Made by a program: the position numbers and the translations under genes. Source: Chrysomallon squamiferum (Eukaryota > Mollusca > Gastropoda > Neomphalida > Peltospiridae). Taken from it: DNA of 20,000 nt. The notes under the pieces are model-generated. The model did not search any database. It was not told where the DNA came from and saw only the letters and a list, made by a program, of their open reading frames with translations. Location: assembly GCA_012295275.1 (NCBI GenBank), contig CM022674.1, positions 2,250,742 through 2,270,741 of the forward strand, read 5' to 3'. This document shows positions 1 through 8,270 of this stretch, one piece after another. How positions within the stretch are numbered: position 1 is the first letter of the stretch; each line of letters begins with the position of its first letter.

Positions 1-27
1 TATTAATATGAAATGTTAATGTATTTC

Positions 28-74
28 AAAAAAAAAATAATAATAATAATAAATAAAAAAATAAATAAATAAAA
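28..74. repeat. A-rich AAT/AAAT simple repeat
   Basis: An A run is followed by about six AAT units and then AAAT units. It is simple sequence with no coding content. It could be the tail of an old retroposed element, but no element body is recognisable upstream because the window starts here. Confidence 0.9.
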
Positions 75-194
75 GCTTACAGTATATTGCAGACTCAATG
101 CTGGAGTTTGTTGTTAGATATTTTCATTCTACGTGGTTTTCTGGTACAAGTAAAATCTTTTTTATATTGTGACAAGTTAAGCTTTATCGTGTAC

Positions 195-235
195 GGGAAG
201 TGATAGACCTAGAGATCGAATCTCGCTAACCGCTA
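195..235 (+). mobile_element. Possible tRNA-like (SINE-type) fragment, B-box only
   Basis: The segment contains GATCGAATC at 214-222, an exact match to the RNA polymerase III B-box pattern GWTCRANNC. The same core, in a GAGATCGAATC context, recurs on the minus strand at 9219-9229 and 13952-13962. No convincing A-box lies upstream and no tRNA cloverleaf can be drawn, so this is at best a decayed fragment of a tRNA-derived SINE. The remaining DNA from 75 to 280 is unique and AT-rich with nothing else recognisable. Confidence 0.25.
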
Positions 236-280
236 TGTTTCCATATTGATTATTTCCTCTTGAGGTAATTTGTTAATTCT

Positions 281-420
281 ATTAATTAATTAATTAATTT
301 GTTTGTTTATTTGTTTAATTATTTATTATTTTATTTATTTATTTATTTAATTGTTTGTTTGTTTGTTTGTTGTTTTTTTGTTTGTTTTTATTTTTTTGCT
401 TACTTTTTTTTATATATTTA
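281..420. repeat. TTAA/TTTG/TTTA tetranucleotide block
   Basis: A compound tetranucleotide repeat. TTAA units (281-299) pass into TTTG, then TTTA, then TTTG units and end in T-rich sequence. The step-wise change of unit by single-base substitution is typical of slippage on a mutating template. Confidence 0.9.
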
Positions 421-575
421 GTACTACTACTACCACTACAACAGCAAGTATTGCTGCTACTATTATTACTACTACAACTACTACTACTACTACTTTATTA
501 ATATTATAGTTTCTTTTATTGTTGTTGTTCCTTATCATATTCATCATCATCATCATCATCATTATTATTATTATC
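421..575. repeat. ACT/TTA/TCA triplet repeat block
   Basis: Interrupted triplets: ACT-type units from 421 to 495, a short TTG patch near 520, and a clean TCA run from about 540 that turns into TTA and ends near 574. Open frames here (519-749) merely read isoleucine and phenylalanine from the repeat. Confidence 0.9.
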
Positions 576-1000
576 TTTACTAATTTAAAATTATTCTCTA
601 CCTGTAGAAGATATGATGTATTTGCAAATGGTCAAAAACTGACATTATATGTTGTGAAACTAAAACTAGATACATTTTCTAAAAATGAAACATTTAACAA
701 AATTATACGTTACACAAACCAGCACAGTGAACAGCACCACACAAGATAAACTTATCTTACAGCAGATATATTAATACAACTTACAAAACAAGCCAGTATG
801 TTTCAAAACAGGCCGCTTTACATAACCTCCCGTTTATGCTACATTACATAAGTGTTATTGCTTTCGTCACTTAACGAGATATTTATTTTATCATACAGTG
901 GTGTACAAACAAAGTCTTATTTTGTTTCGACTCAGAGTGTCATTGATTACGTAACAGAAGACGTCATTTTGCGTTTCCATAAGTTACATAAATTCAGGAA
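576..1000. other. Unique AT-rich stretch, no gene recognised
   Basis: Non-repetitive sequence without a credible coding frame. The open frame 852-1088 starts at a TTG and ends in lysines read from an A-tract, so I do not treat it as a gene. The one site of note is the bZIP-type palindrome at 946-955, listed separately. GACGTCATTTTG (959-970) beside it adds a CRE half site. Confidence 0.6.
946..955. promoter_or_regulatory. PAR-bZIP / D-box-like palindrome
   Basis: ATTACGTAAC matches RTTACGTAAY, the consensus bound by PAR-bZIP and C/EBP-family factors, at every position. A CRE half site (ACGTCA, 961-966) follows within ten bases. Whether it is used is unknown: one perfect 10-mer can occur by chance, and no gene start is established nearby. 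Confidence 0.3.
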
Positions 1001-1068
1001 CCGGACTTATTTGTCCGGGGAATCCAGCAAAACTGGATATTTACCAGAAAAAAAAAAAAAAAAAAAAA
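1001..1068 (+). other. Two tandem perfect hairpins followed by an A21 tract
   Basis: Hairpin 1 pairs CCGGAC (1001-1006) with GTCCGG (1013-1018) around a six-base loop. Hairpin 2 pairs ATCCAG (1022-1027) with CTGGAT (1033-1038) around CAAAA. Nine bases later an uninterrupted run of 21 A begins (1048-1068). The order of structured G+C-rich RNA end then A-tail suggests a retroposed small RNA or SINE 3' end, but no target-site duplication was found and the source RNA is not recognised. Confidence 0.5.
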
Positions 1069-1500
1069 CGACCTCAGAAACATGTTAATTAGAATCTGTT
1101 AAGAACAGTTTCGTTGTTTACTTTTCTTTGTTTATTTTTCGTTGTTTATTTTATATGTTAAGAATATATTTAATCTCGGTCTAGAAAAAAAAAAAAAAGG
1201 ATTCTACAGAAAGACTCTCTTGCCTGATAAATGGCCTGAAGTCTGAACTGAATCATTTTAAAAAATGTATATATTTTACCTGCACATAGTCAAATTTTAA
1301 TTAATAAATGAGCATAACAACGACTGCAAGTTTGACAAGTGTACAGTTCATAAAATATCTCGGCTGTTAGGTTTTTGTTGTGATGACGTCATCGCACCTT
1401 TCAGAAACGTTTCAAAAGTCATCATCTACATATTTCACGGAAACCGAAAAAAAAAAAAAAAATCGTAAAACGTTTCTTTCAAAAAAAAAAAAAAAATTCT
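1069..1500. other. Unique AT-rich stretch with A-tracts and a CRE
   Basis: Non-coding by inspection. It holds A-tracts at 1185-1198, 1447-1462 and 1481-1496, the last two framing a short AACGTTTC segment. The palindromic CRE at 1384-1391 is listed separately. No open frame of interest was found. Confidence 0.6.
1384..1391. promoter_or_regulatory. Palindromic CRE (TGACGTCA)
   Basis: A perfect 8-bp CREB/ATF consensus in the context TGATGACGTCATCG. It is one of six such octamers in this window (also 2702, 3609, 3693, 3721 and 16915), far more than base composition predicts. No start site is established beside it. Confidence 0.35.
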
Positions 1501-1670
1501 TTATCTGATACTTATTCCGGAGAATAATGACGCATCACAGAGATAGCAGACACGAAACATTTTCACTCAGGCAGTAAGTCAGAGAGACCTACTCGAGCAA
1601 CGACCGTGACGACGTTGACAACGACTTTGACAACGACAAAAAAAAAAAAAAAAAAACACCCTCTGCTCAC

Positions 1671-1864
1671 GGTCGACGTCATCATTTTTAATAACGAGTG
1701 CACTAATGCAGAACACGTGTTGAGAAATAATTATAACGCAGATATTTCTAGACATCTCATCGATCTGTCCTCGTAGAATCGCCTCACTACATTTATCAAT
1801 AATACTATTAAACGCATGCGGTTTGTAACAGCGAGCGAGTTTTTTTGTATGTGATCGCCACGAG
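1671..1864 (-). CDS. Weak candidate internal exon, unknown product
   Basis: On the minus strand an open frame runs from an ATG at 1965 to 1579. Its first part is low complexity, but 1864-1671 is varied sequence. It is preceded by a pyrimidine-rich tract (about 1908-1867) ending in TTTTCAG, a good acceptor, and followed by GTGAGC, a good donor, at 1670-1665. The translation includes SIIDKCSEAILRGQIDEMSR and matches no family I know. Against it: codon third positions are about 35 percent G+C, no different from background, and first-position purines are only about 62 percent. It could equally be an accidental open frame. The ATG at 1965 lies in a fair context (AAAGATGG) but is followed by a poly-lysine run read from an A-tract. 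Confidence 0.15.
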
Positions 1865-2440
1865 CTGAAAAGAGATAATAAAATAAAATAAAACAAAAAC
1901 ACACAACGAGAGAGAGAGCTTTTTTTTTTTGTTATCAACTTCGACAGAGCAATTTCCGCGACCATCTTTTGTTTGTCATCATCAACAACAGATCAATTCT
2001 TTCCTGCGATAATAATTACAGAACTGGTAGCAAAATACAGCGGTTGAAAGTTTCCGTTCAGGTAGAATGTTAATGGTGGGTTGGGTGTTGTGTTCACAAA
2101 TTGTCCATTACCGTGGGTCGCGCAGAAATCTGTTTCATTGGTTGTCTGTTTGACACTGACGTTGTGTGGACATCTCCGTGTTTGTTGGAGAAAGATTCGT
2201 TTATACTGCTATTATCTGGACAGAGCTAATATCGAAATACAACAGGGGTTTTAATAATTGAGGACCAAAATTATACGCACCAAAATTAACAACAATATAT
2301 CATTTAAGAAATTAATCGAATCGTAATATATACAGACTTGGAAGGTTTGCAGTTCTGGACAAGTTTGCTGTTGATGATCACGTTTTTCAGTTTTGTGTTA
2401 GATAATAAATTACTGATGTCGAGATTCGAGCATCAACTTT
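1865..2440. other. Unique stretch, no gene recognised
   Basis: After a short GA run and T-tract (1907-1930) the sequence is non-repetitive. Bases 2060-2200 are somewhat richer in G and contain ATTGG (an inverted CCAAT pentamer) near 2138-2142, but there is no open frame, TATA element or splice pair to suggest a promoter or exon. Confidence 0.5.
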
Positions 2441-2923
2441 AAAAAAAACTGTCCACTCAGGTTTGTATGGACAGTTATATGATAAGAGTATCTGCTTTAA
2501 CCCAAGCAGTTAATCACATCAGAATATCAGCAAGATGTTTACATTTGTGGCTCAGACTGTTATGAGCGATTACATCAAACAATATCCTCTTTGCTCAAGG
2601 AATTAACCTATCGAAGGTTGGACAAGGAAGTGAAATATTGAGGGCATGTTATGGTATGAACGTTTAAGATAACAGTGTTTTTGCTTTGCATAAGGAATTA
2701 ATGACGTCAAAACGTAGGCAAGATATTTAAATTTCCGCACCAGATTCATGGGGAAGAATCTTAACAAAGATTTCCCAGTCTAGAAAAATTTGATGTACAC
2801 GATTTCATCTCTTTGCATCACTCTACACATCAGACTGTTTGTGTAATTTCTCAATGAAGACGCAAATGAAGCACATTAAAGAATAAGGAATAAAATAAGT
2901 ATATAACAAGAAAAAAAAAAAAA
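2441..2923. repeat. Very decayed short-period repeat, AAGGAATTA-type
   Basis: The words CAAGGAATTAA (about 2597) and ATAAGGAATTAA (about 2691) and the weaker ACAAGGAAG recur here. They match the CAAGGAATTG core of the cleaner 35-bp array at 5440-5790. GTGGCTCAGAC occurs both here (about 2547) and near 5874. This suggests one old tandem-repeat field, but the copies are too diverged for me to align across this whole segment. It ends with an A13 tract (2911-2923). A CRE octamer lies at 2702-2709. Confidence 0.3.
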
Positions 2924-3300
2924 GAAGGAATATAAACATTATAACCAAAACTCATTTAATAATATTATATTCTTTTGTTGAAGAATTCGGGAATTAATTA
3001 CCGAAATTTTTCCAGAATCTGAAATCTGGAACCATTCTGCAGCAAACTTGCATCTGAAGACAATTCTCCTGGAATCCTCTCAAAGTCGTATATTACGTAT
3101 TAAAGCTGTCAAAAAGAATAATCTCCCCAAAGCTTTCGGAATCTTCCTGTCCATGTCGCTTTCAGTTGTTGTAAGATATTTCTTGTATTTATAGTTATTG
3201 AAAATATTACGATGTTCACTGGTTTGATTAGATTATGGACGCATCGCGTAACTTCACATAAAGAAAATCTCTGAGATCAGTGTAATGGTATTGGTTTGGG
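2924..3300. other. Unique stretch with one perfect 7-bp inverted repeat
   Basis: TTCCAGA (3010-3016) and TCTGGAA (3025-3031) form a perfect inverted repeat with an eight-base loop. The left arm reads TTCCAGAA, a STAT-like or partial heat-shock-like spacing of TTC and GAA. No coding frame or other repeat stands out. Confidence 0.5.
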
Positions 3301-3880
3301 TTAATGTCGCACTTTTCTGATTTGGCGACGTCTGTAACGTCTTCGCTGCTACATCGTTGTGATTCTCAGCTTGTAGAGACATCGTCCACCAGATTTTGAT
3401 TCTAGGTCTACTTGTGTGGCGTCATTTCTGTACTGTTGATTCTTCTATTGTTATTATTATTATTATCATCACGATGTCATTTCAGTGACTGCTTTGATTC
3501 TAGAGTGCTTGAAATATTTTGAATACTGGATTATTATTACGTCATTGTGACCTATCTTTAGATACTGTGATTATAACGTCATCATTTTGTTTTTAATTAC
3601 AATCACTGTGACGTCAGATACTTCAGAGTTTCTGATTAAACAGTTTGCAGAATCGCTGTCATCTTCACGTTAGACTTCTAGTTATGCCACTGTGACGTCA
3701 TTACCATGGATGTTTAATTGTGACGTCAATCCATTAAATATTTTTTATTCCATCATTACAAGATCACCATTTTAAATATTTCGATTCATCAACACGGATG
3801 GAATCAGTTTTAAACTTTTGATTCTTCAGTCGGATAGTAACCTCATCACCTTGAATGTCTTGATTCTCCACCAGGACGTT
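3300..3880. repeat. Degenerate tandem field with GATTCT and ACGTCA motifs
   Basis: GATTCT occurs at 3361, 3398, 3438, 3496, 3820 and 3862, usually as TTGATTCT, interleaved with GTCATTTC or TGACGTCA-type words at 3421, 3476, 3541, 3578, 3613, 3697 and 3725. The pair GTCATTTCTGTACTGTTGAT (3421) and GTCATTTCAGTGACTGCTTT (3476) aligns directly. Two spacings are 37 and 35 bp, the others range from 28 to 84, so the array is broken and mutated. A short TTA run (about 3449-3466) has been inserted. No coding frame was found. Confidence 0.45.
3609..3728. promoter_or_regulatory. Cluster of three palindromic CREs
   Basis: TGACGTCA occurs at 3609-3616, 3693-3700 and 3721-3728, with ACGTCAT half sites at about 3539 and 3576. 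All have a CTGTGACGTCA-like or ATTGTGACGTCA-like left flank. The shared flanks suggest they descend from one repeat unit, so they may be repeat debris and not a selected enhancer. If accessible, such an array would bind CREB/ATF factors. Confidence 0.35.
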
Positions 3881-4459
3881 TTATAACATTCAGTAAATTG
3901 TAATTCACCTATTACATCGTCCTAATTTGATAATTTTACTCTCTGTATCTTTTTCAAATTGATAGTCCTGTGACAAACCAGATGTTACCACGAATCGTAA
4001 TTTTCAGCCAAGTCTAATTGCGAACAACAAAATCGTTATCATTAACAAATACATTTTTTATGCATTCTTTGAACCATTAACGTGAAGAACCTTGAATCGC
4101 AATTGACATTGCTGTTTGCTGCCATTTTAGTTTTTTTTATTTCTTCACGTGATTGGCGGAGAGAAGCGTGATTTTCTACAATCACTTGATGTCAGTAGGC
4201 GACCGTTACAATCAGAAGCTGACAAGCAGACTTCGTGACTAATGTACGTTTTCGCAGGCTTTTGTTTCTCTTCGATTCTGCATTCATCTGAGTCCGCATA
4301 TTTCTGAAAATACACAAAGAGACGCAATACAAAAGCAATACGAGGAGAGAGAGAAAAAAATGAAAAAAATGTAGAAGAAGAATCAGAGGAATAAAGAAGG
4401 AAAAAAATCAGAGCAAGATTGCTGATTGCTCTCATCAAATCTCTGAGACTGCATATTCG
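3881..4459. other. Unique stretch, no gene recognised
   Basis: Mostly plain AT-rich sequence. From about 4340 it turns purine-rich on the plus strand, and the minus-strand open frames at 4145-4438 and 4383-4574 read serine and phenylalanine runs from that bias, so I reject them. The E-box plus inverted CCAAT pair at 4145-4158 is listed separately. Confidence 0.5.
4145..4158. promoter_or_regulatory. TCACGTGA E-box abutting an inverted CCAAT box
   Basis: TCACGTGA (4145-4152), the palindrome preferred by MITF/TFE and USF-type factors, is followed immediately by TTGGC; the overlap ATTGG is an inverted CCAAT pentamer. This pairing is common in animal promoters. No transcript start or first exon is evident next to it, so the function is unproven. 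Confidence 0.3.
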
Positions 4460-4735
4460 AAAAAAAAAAAAAATAAAATAAAAGACGAAAATAAGAAGGT
4501 AAGAAGAAAATAATAATAAGAAAAAAAAATAAAAGAATCAAAGAAAGAAAACGAAAAAAACAAGAACAAACCACAGCAAGATCGTTGAATGCAATAAAAA
4601 AAAGTCAAATCACTGAGGTTGCATTTTTGATTCTGAAATGAGGACGACAAATAAATAAATAAAAAGAAGAAGAAGAAGAAGAAGAAGAAGAAGAAGAAGA
4701 AGAAGAAGAAGAAGAAGAAATTATATATATATATA
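4460..4735. repeat. Purine-rich block with (GAA)19 and (TA)n
   Basis: An A14 run (4460-4473) starts an A/G-rich region that culminates in an uninterrupted AAG/GAA triplet run at 4664-4720 (19 units), followed by a short TA run at about 4721-4734. Pure GAA:TTC tracts of this type can form triplex DNA. Long phenylalanine frames on the minus strand are artefacts of this tract. Confidence 0.9.
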
Positions 4736-4739
4736 AAAT

Positions 4740-5440
4740 TTAGAAGATTAAACAAGAAGAAGAGAAAAACAACGAAAACAACTAAAAATCCCGCAACATT
4801 GTTTAATGCACGACTTTAAATCCCAACGGCTTTGTCGTACATTATTTATTACAAATTACGTTTCGTGTTCATATTCGTCGACATCCAATTACTTTCAGCA
4901 AAGGTAGAACGGTAAGGCCACACTGCATATTAATATTGAATATGTTGACAAACTGTTACTAATAACAACAGTATCGTTTCTATGGTGTTGGACCGTCGAC
5001 AGTGGAATGCTGGTCTCTTCACACGTCGTCGATGACGTTGTTGGAATATTCTGGGAGAGCTGAATAACATACTATAAAACAACAAACAGTTTATATTCAT
5101 CCTGAACTGCGAAGATGCAAATTTGAATCGTTAATTGCTTTGTGAATCGGCAGATGTCTGTTACCAATATATTCTAATACTATTTTTTGTATTTTTTTTT
5201 TTTTTTTATATTATAATCTAAATGAGTGTATTGTGTTTGTTTCTGCGTTTCACGGCGTTTCGATCGATTTTCATTCCAGCCTAGGATTTTGTTGTTTTTT
5301 TCTTTTTATGAAAAAAAAATTATGAATACAGAGAAAAGATTAGTTATAAATTAACCGTTGTGTGGATTTGCTTCGTGTTTCTGTTTTGATGATTAAACGG
5401 AAGATGCTGAAGCTTTTCGTGCAATTGTTTTTGCAGCAAA
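4740..5440. other. Unique stretch, no gene recognised
   Basis: AT-rich non-repetitive DNA with a T16 run (5192-5207). No open frame longer than background, no splice-flanked candidate and no recognised control element. The last 40 bases grade into the tandem array that follows. Confidence 0.5.
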
Positions 5441-5790
5441 ACACAGCAAGGAGCTGTTTTATTTTACATTAAATCATCTGCAAGGAATTGTGTTTTATTT
5501 TATATCAAATCTGTGCAAGGAATTGTGTTTTATTTTACACTGAACTTCTGCAAGCAAGGAACTCTCTATCTGAAACCAAGGACACTGCAGTTTTTGCACT
5601 ACAGTTGTACAGAAACCGTTTTATTTGACACCGAAATATCAGCAAGGAAACTGTTACATTTTGCACTAAATTTCTGAAAAAGGAAAATTGTATTTCTTGT
5701 TTAAACCTCTCCAGGGAACTGAATTGACTGTACAACTGTCTGAAATTAAAAACGGAACAGCTCTGCAGAATAAAAGAAAAAGAAAAAAAA
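5440..5790 (+). repeat. 35-bp minisatellite, degenerate
   Basis: The core (A/T)GCAAGG occurs at 5445, 5479, 5514 and 5549, giving steps of 34, 35 and 35 bp. Each is followed by AAYTGTGTTTTATTTTA-like sequence and then an ACATTAAATC/ACACTGAACT-like end. More diverged units continue with cores at 5641 (AGCAAGG), 5677 (AAAAAGG) and about 5711 (CCAGGG). The first three units are the best conserved. The minus frame 5535-5840 and plus frame 5688-5933 cross this array and read no recognisable protein. Confidence 0.75.
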
Positions 5791-5997
5791 GAAACGATCA
5801 AAACTGTTTTATTTTGCGCACAGAAACTGTTATAATTCACATCAGATTATGTTTACATCAAAACTCGTTATCTGTGGCTCAGACAGTGCACATTAATAAT
5901 AAATTATACACATTACAACGTGCAGTAAAATAAACACTGTCATGGAAACAATTCTTTTTTTCCTTCTAAAGGACTCGACTCTCTCATTTGTACGGAA
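5791..5997. other. Tail of the decayed array, no gene
   Basis: It repeats words of the preceding array (AAACTGTTTTATTTTGC near 5811, AGAAACTGTTATAATTCACA near 5822) in more mutated form and contains GTGGCTCAGAC (about 5874), also found near 2547. No independent feature was found. Confidence 0.4.
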
Positions 5998-6110
5998 TCA
6001 TTCTCTGGAACGCGTTCTCAACATATGAACAGAGGACAAATTTTTATTTAAATCTTTCTTGTTTTGAATTACAGGCTGGAATGGAAACGTGTAACGATTT
6101 GATCAGAATA
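5998..6110. mobile_element. Dispersed repeat, copy A
   Basis: It aligns with 9224-9345. TCTCTGGAACGCGT at 6002-6015 equals 9226-9239 exactly, AAATTTTTA at 6038-6046 equals 9276-9284, and GTGTAACGATT at 6089-6099 equals 9326-9336, in the same order, with 87 versus 100 bp between the outer anchors. Copy B contains a minus-strand B-box-like GATCGAATC that is degraded here. This points to an old short interspersed element; no coding region, full tail or target-site duplication is visible. Confidence 0.5.
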
Positions 6111-6119
6111 ATGGTGCAT

Positions 6120-6570
6120 TACGTTCTAAAACTAGCCTGAAAGCCTATGAGGATAAGGAATAAAAGAATATAAATAAATATCAGCTTGCAAGGTCTGAAA
6201 TATATATAGATTAAAAAGCGATTAAAACACATGTTTTAACGGGATTATATTACCGCCTTCAAAATCTTTAATAGAAAATTTGATCAGGAAAACGTGGATT
6301 GTAAAGGAATAAAAACGTTCTATGAGGATTACGTCATATTTGACGGTTACGTCATAATCTGCAGGAATAAGGAATACTTTTATGCTTTAGAATAAAAGGA
6401 ACATAAAAGTCTATAAAGATTCTGGAAAGAAAGAAAAAAAAGAAGAAGAAAGGATTAGTGAGCATCTACACAGAAGGAATACGCCATACTTTATTACTCT
6501 AAACCTTTTTTTTTGTGGAAAATATTCAATAAGAGATATTTGATATCTTCACCAGAAGGATTATATCAAA
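6120..6570. repeat. Decayed AAGGAATA/AAGGATTA short-period repeat
   Basis: AGGAATA or AGGATTA words recur near 6155, 6304, 6325, 6363, 6369, 6450, 6474 and 6555, some spaced about 24-25 bp. Two ATTACGTCATA-like words (about 6328-6356) flank TTTGACGG. It looks like a poorly preserved relative of the neighbouring arrays; an exact unit cannot be set by eye. Confidence 0.3.
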
Positions 6571-6984
6571 AATCTATAACTTGTTTCTTTTCTTTTTTCT
6601 TTATCAGCTTCTATTAACAGATAGTCAGTGAAACTAACTTACGAAAGAAGTATTTAAAATTTATAATATTTATAAACAGCTTTTGTCGTCATTAAACTGG
6701 AATAACGTTATGGTGAATATGCTTCTGTGAAAATAAAACACACAATAAAAAAAAAAAAAAAAAAAATTAAAAAAAAGCTGATCTGTTTCAAAGCATCTGA
6801 TTATATGTTATAGCAGTTTGAAAACAAGAAAATTACCCAATATTACGTCCATAGAAAAAAAAAAAAAAAAAAAAAAAATAAAACGAACATACAAATTTTC
6901 ACAACAAACGATTGGTTGAAAAAAACAAAAAAAAGATGGTGTTGTCATGGCAACCAAAAACTGAAGACAACTCATCAATTAATC

Positions 6985-7019
<35 letters not shown>

Positions 7020-7047
7020 CATTATCCCACAAGCTTGTATTTCATAT
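6571..7047. other. Unique stretch with three long A-tracts
   Basis: A-tracts lie at 6747-6766 (20), 6855-6878 (24) and 6988-7017 (30 uninterrupted). The DNA between them is unique and AT-rich. The open frame starting at 6916 begins at a TTG and runs through the A30 tract as poly-lysine, so its first half is not credible. The X-box at 6941 is listed separately. Confidence 0.6.
6941..6954. promoter_or_regulatory. Near-perfect RFX X-box
   Basis: GTTGTCATGGCAAC differs from the symmetrical RFX consensus GTTGCCATGGCAAC at one of 14 positions. RFX factors bind such sites in promoters of ciliary and other genes in animals. There is no identified first exon within a few hundred bases, so use as a promoter element is only a possibility; enhancer use or chance remain. 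Confidence 0.4.
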
Positions 7048-7090
7048 TTTTTTTTGTTTTTATTTCTTTTCCTCCATAATGGACAATCAG

Positions 7091-7278
7091 ATCAGATCAG
7101 TAATAAAAATGTCGAAAATAATTCTGAAGCTTTACGAGTAAAGATCTTTGTAAAGCGCTCAGCTATTCATCACTGGAAAACATTATGCAAATGTTACGGC
7201 CGCAGTGCAGCTGGTAAATACAACGACAGGGACGTGTTTAACATCATCTTTCAGACGCCGACGTCGTTAAATACATAA
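7091..7278 (+). CDS. Weak candidate 3' exon, unknown product
   Basis: A T-rich pyrimidine tract (about 7048-7074) is followed by CAATCAG, a possible acceptor ending at 7090. An open frame continues to a TAA at 7276-7278. The translation includes LRVKIFVKRSAIHHWKTLC and ends NIIFQTPTSLNT; I recognise no domain. Codon third positions are about 42 percent G+C, higher in the second half (TACAACGACAGGGACGTG and on), modestly above background. An alternative donor, CTG|GTAAAT, lies at 7214; a join from it to the exon candidate at 8030 would not keep frame. AG repeats (7090, 7095, 7100) make the acceptor uncertain. It may also be a chance open frame. Confidence 0.2.
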
Positions 7279-7297
7279 GACACTTAAAAAGAAAAAG

Positions 7298-7299
<2 letters not shown>

Positions 7300-7331
<32 letters not shown>
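7300..7331. repeat. (TA)n dinucleotide repeat
   Basis: About 15 uninterrupted TA units following an A/G-rich leader. Simple sequence. Confidence 0.95.
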
Positions 7332-7333
<2 letters not shown>

Positions 7334-7951
7334 AAAAACAGAATAATAGCTTCTACTTCAACTGACCAGTGTTAAGACATTACGCATACGTTGACTTGAG
7401 TTCTCTCCAGAGAAATTCGTCTATTTGTTATTCGGCAATTTGGCCAACAAAACGATAACCATTTGAATAATGCTTTGCCAGTTTTTGGCGTCAGTTACAT
7501 TATTCAGAAAACAGTGAAACAAAAAAACAAAAAAACAAAAAATCGTTAGGAGAGAATTGTTTTTCCTGCACTTTGCAAAGCCATTTCAAAGGCGACATCT
7601 AATTTGACTGGAACTTTAAAAAGAGATAAAACCACATTTTTCCTCTTTTCCTCGTGTTGCGTTATTGCCACAAAACGCGACGACGCGGTCATACATTTTT
7701 GACCGTGATCCTGCTGCTGCTGCTACTACCGACCGTCTCTTCATCTTTATATAGTTCGTGAAGAAAAACGTGAAAAAGGAAGAGAAAAATAACCCCGTGC
7801 AATTATTTCAAACAATTGGAAATAACCAGACAGCTGTAAAAAGAAAATTGACGGAAGAGCGAGAATGGACGGCCTCACAGATTTCATCACATTGCTCTGC
7901 AATGAAACCATGATCACCAAACGGACAAATTAATTTATTTTCTTTTTCTTC
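7332..7951. other. Unique stretch, inverted repeat, no gene recognised
   Basis: Non-repetitive apart from AAAAAC units near 7520. CGGTCA (7685-7690) and TGACCG (7699-7704) form a perfect inverted repeat with an eight-base spacer, resembling widely spaced nuclear-receptor half sites, followed by four CTG units. The end of the segment becomes pyrimidine-rich and leads into the acceptor of the next exon candidate. Confidence 0.5.
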
Positions 7952-8029
7952 TTTTTTTTTTTTTTTGTTCTCGCTCTGGCTCGCTCTTCTCTCTTCTCTC
8001 TTCCCTGACTAGCGATACTGACTTTGCAG

Positions 8030-8270
8030 AAGTCATCGTATTTACCAGTCGTGCTCGGTTGCTGTGACAACCGCGCAACACGCAGATGATGACAGGTTTT
8101 TCTATGACAATTACGCTTGGAATTTAAAAACCAGTCGACGGTACGCAACATCCATTTCACACAGCGCCAGAGTCCACATGAAGACTGAGGATAAAACGAT
8201 GTTCGAAAAATTTATTAAAATGATAAACGACACGACAAACCGAGTGCACGAGATTGTTATTCACAGCAAG
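8030..8270 (+). CDS. Best plus-strand candidate exon, unknown product
   Basis: The whole 241-bp interval is open in one frame, which stays open from 8022 to a TAA at 8307. Upstream is a long pyrimidine tract (7940-8005), two CTGAC/CTGACT branch-like words, and TTTGCAG ending at 8029; downstream is CAGCAAG|GTAAAA at 8271. By hand count about 51 percent of its 80 codons end in G or C and about 66 percent begin with a purine, both well above the local background, as expected for coding DNA. The translation is varied and hydrophilic, including RFFYDNYAWNLKTSRRYATS and the charged DKTMFEKFIKMINDTTNRV. I do not recognise a family, signal peptide or membrane segment. An in-frame ATG at 8178 could start a protein if this is a first coding exon, but its context is poor. 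The minus strand is also open over 7930-8160, but that frame ends in poly-lysine. A single unsupported exon remains possible noise. Confidence 0.4.

Noticed and set aside
852-1088. 78-codon frame
   Set aside because: TTG start and poly-lysine end from an A-tract; hairpins and an A-tail explain the region better.
4145-4755. Three minus-strand frames rich in Phe and Ser
   Set aside because: Caused by plus-strand purine bias and the GAA run; no motif and no splice-bounded coding bias.
6916-7090. First half of the plus-strand frame ending at 7278
   Set aside because: Starts at TTG and runs through a 30-base A-tract as poly-lysine; only the part after the pyrimidine tract is considered.
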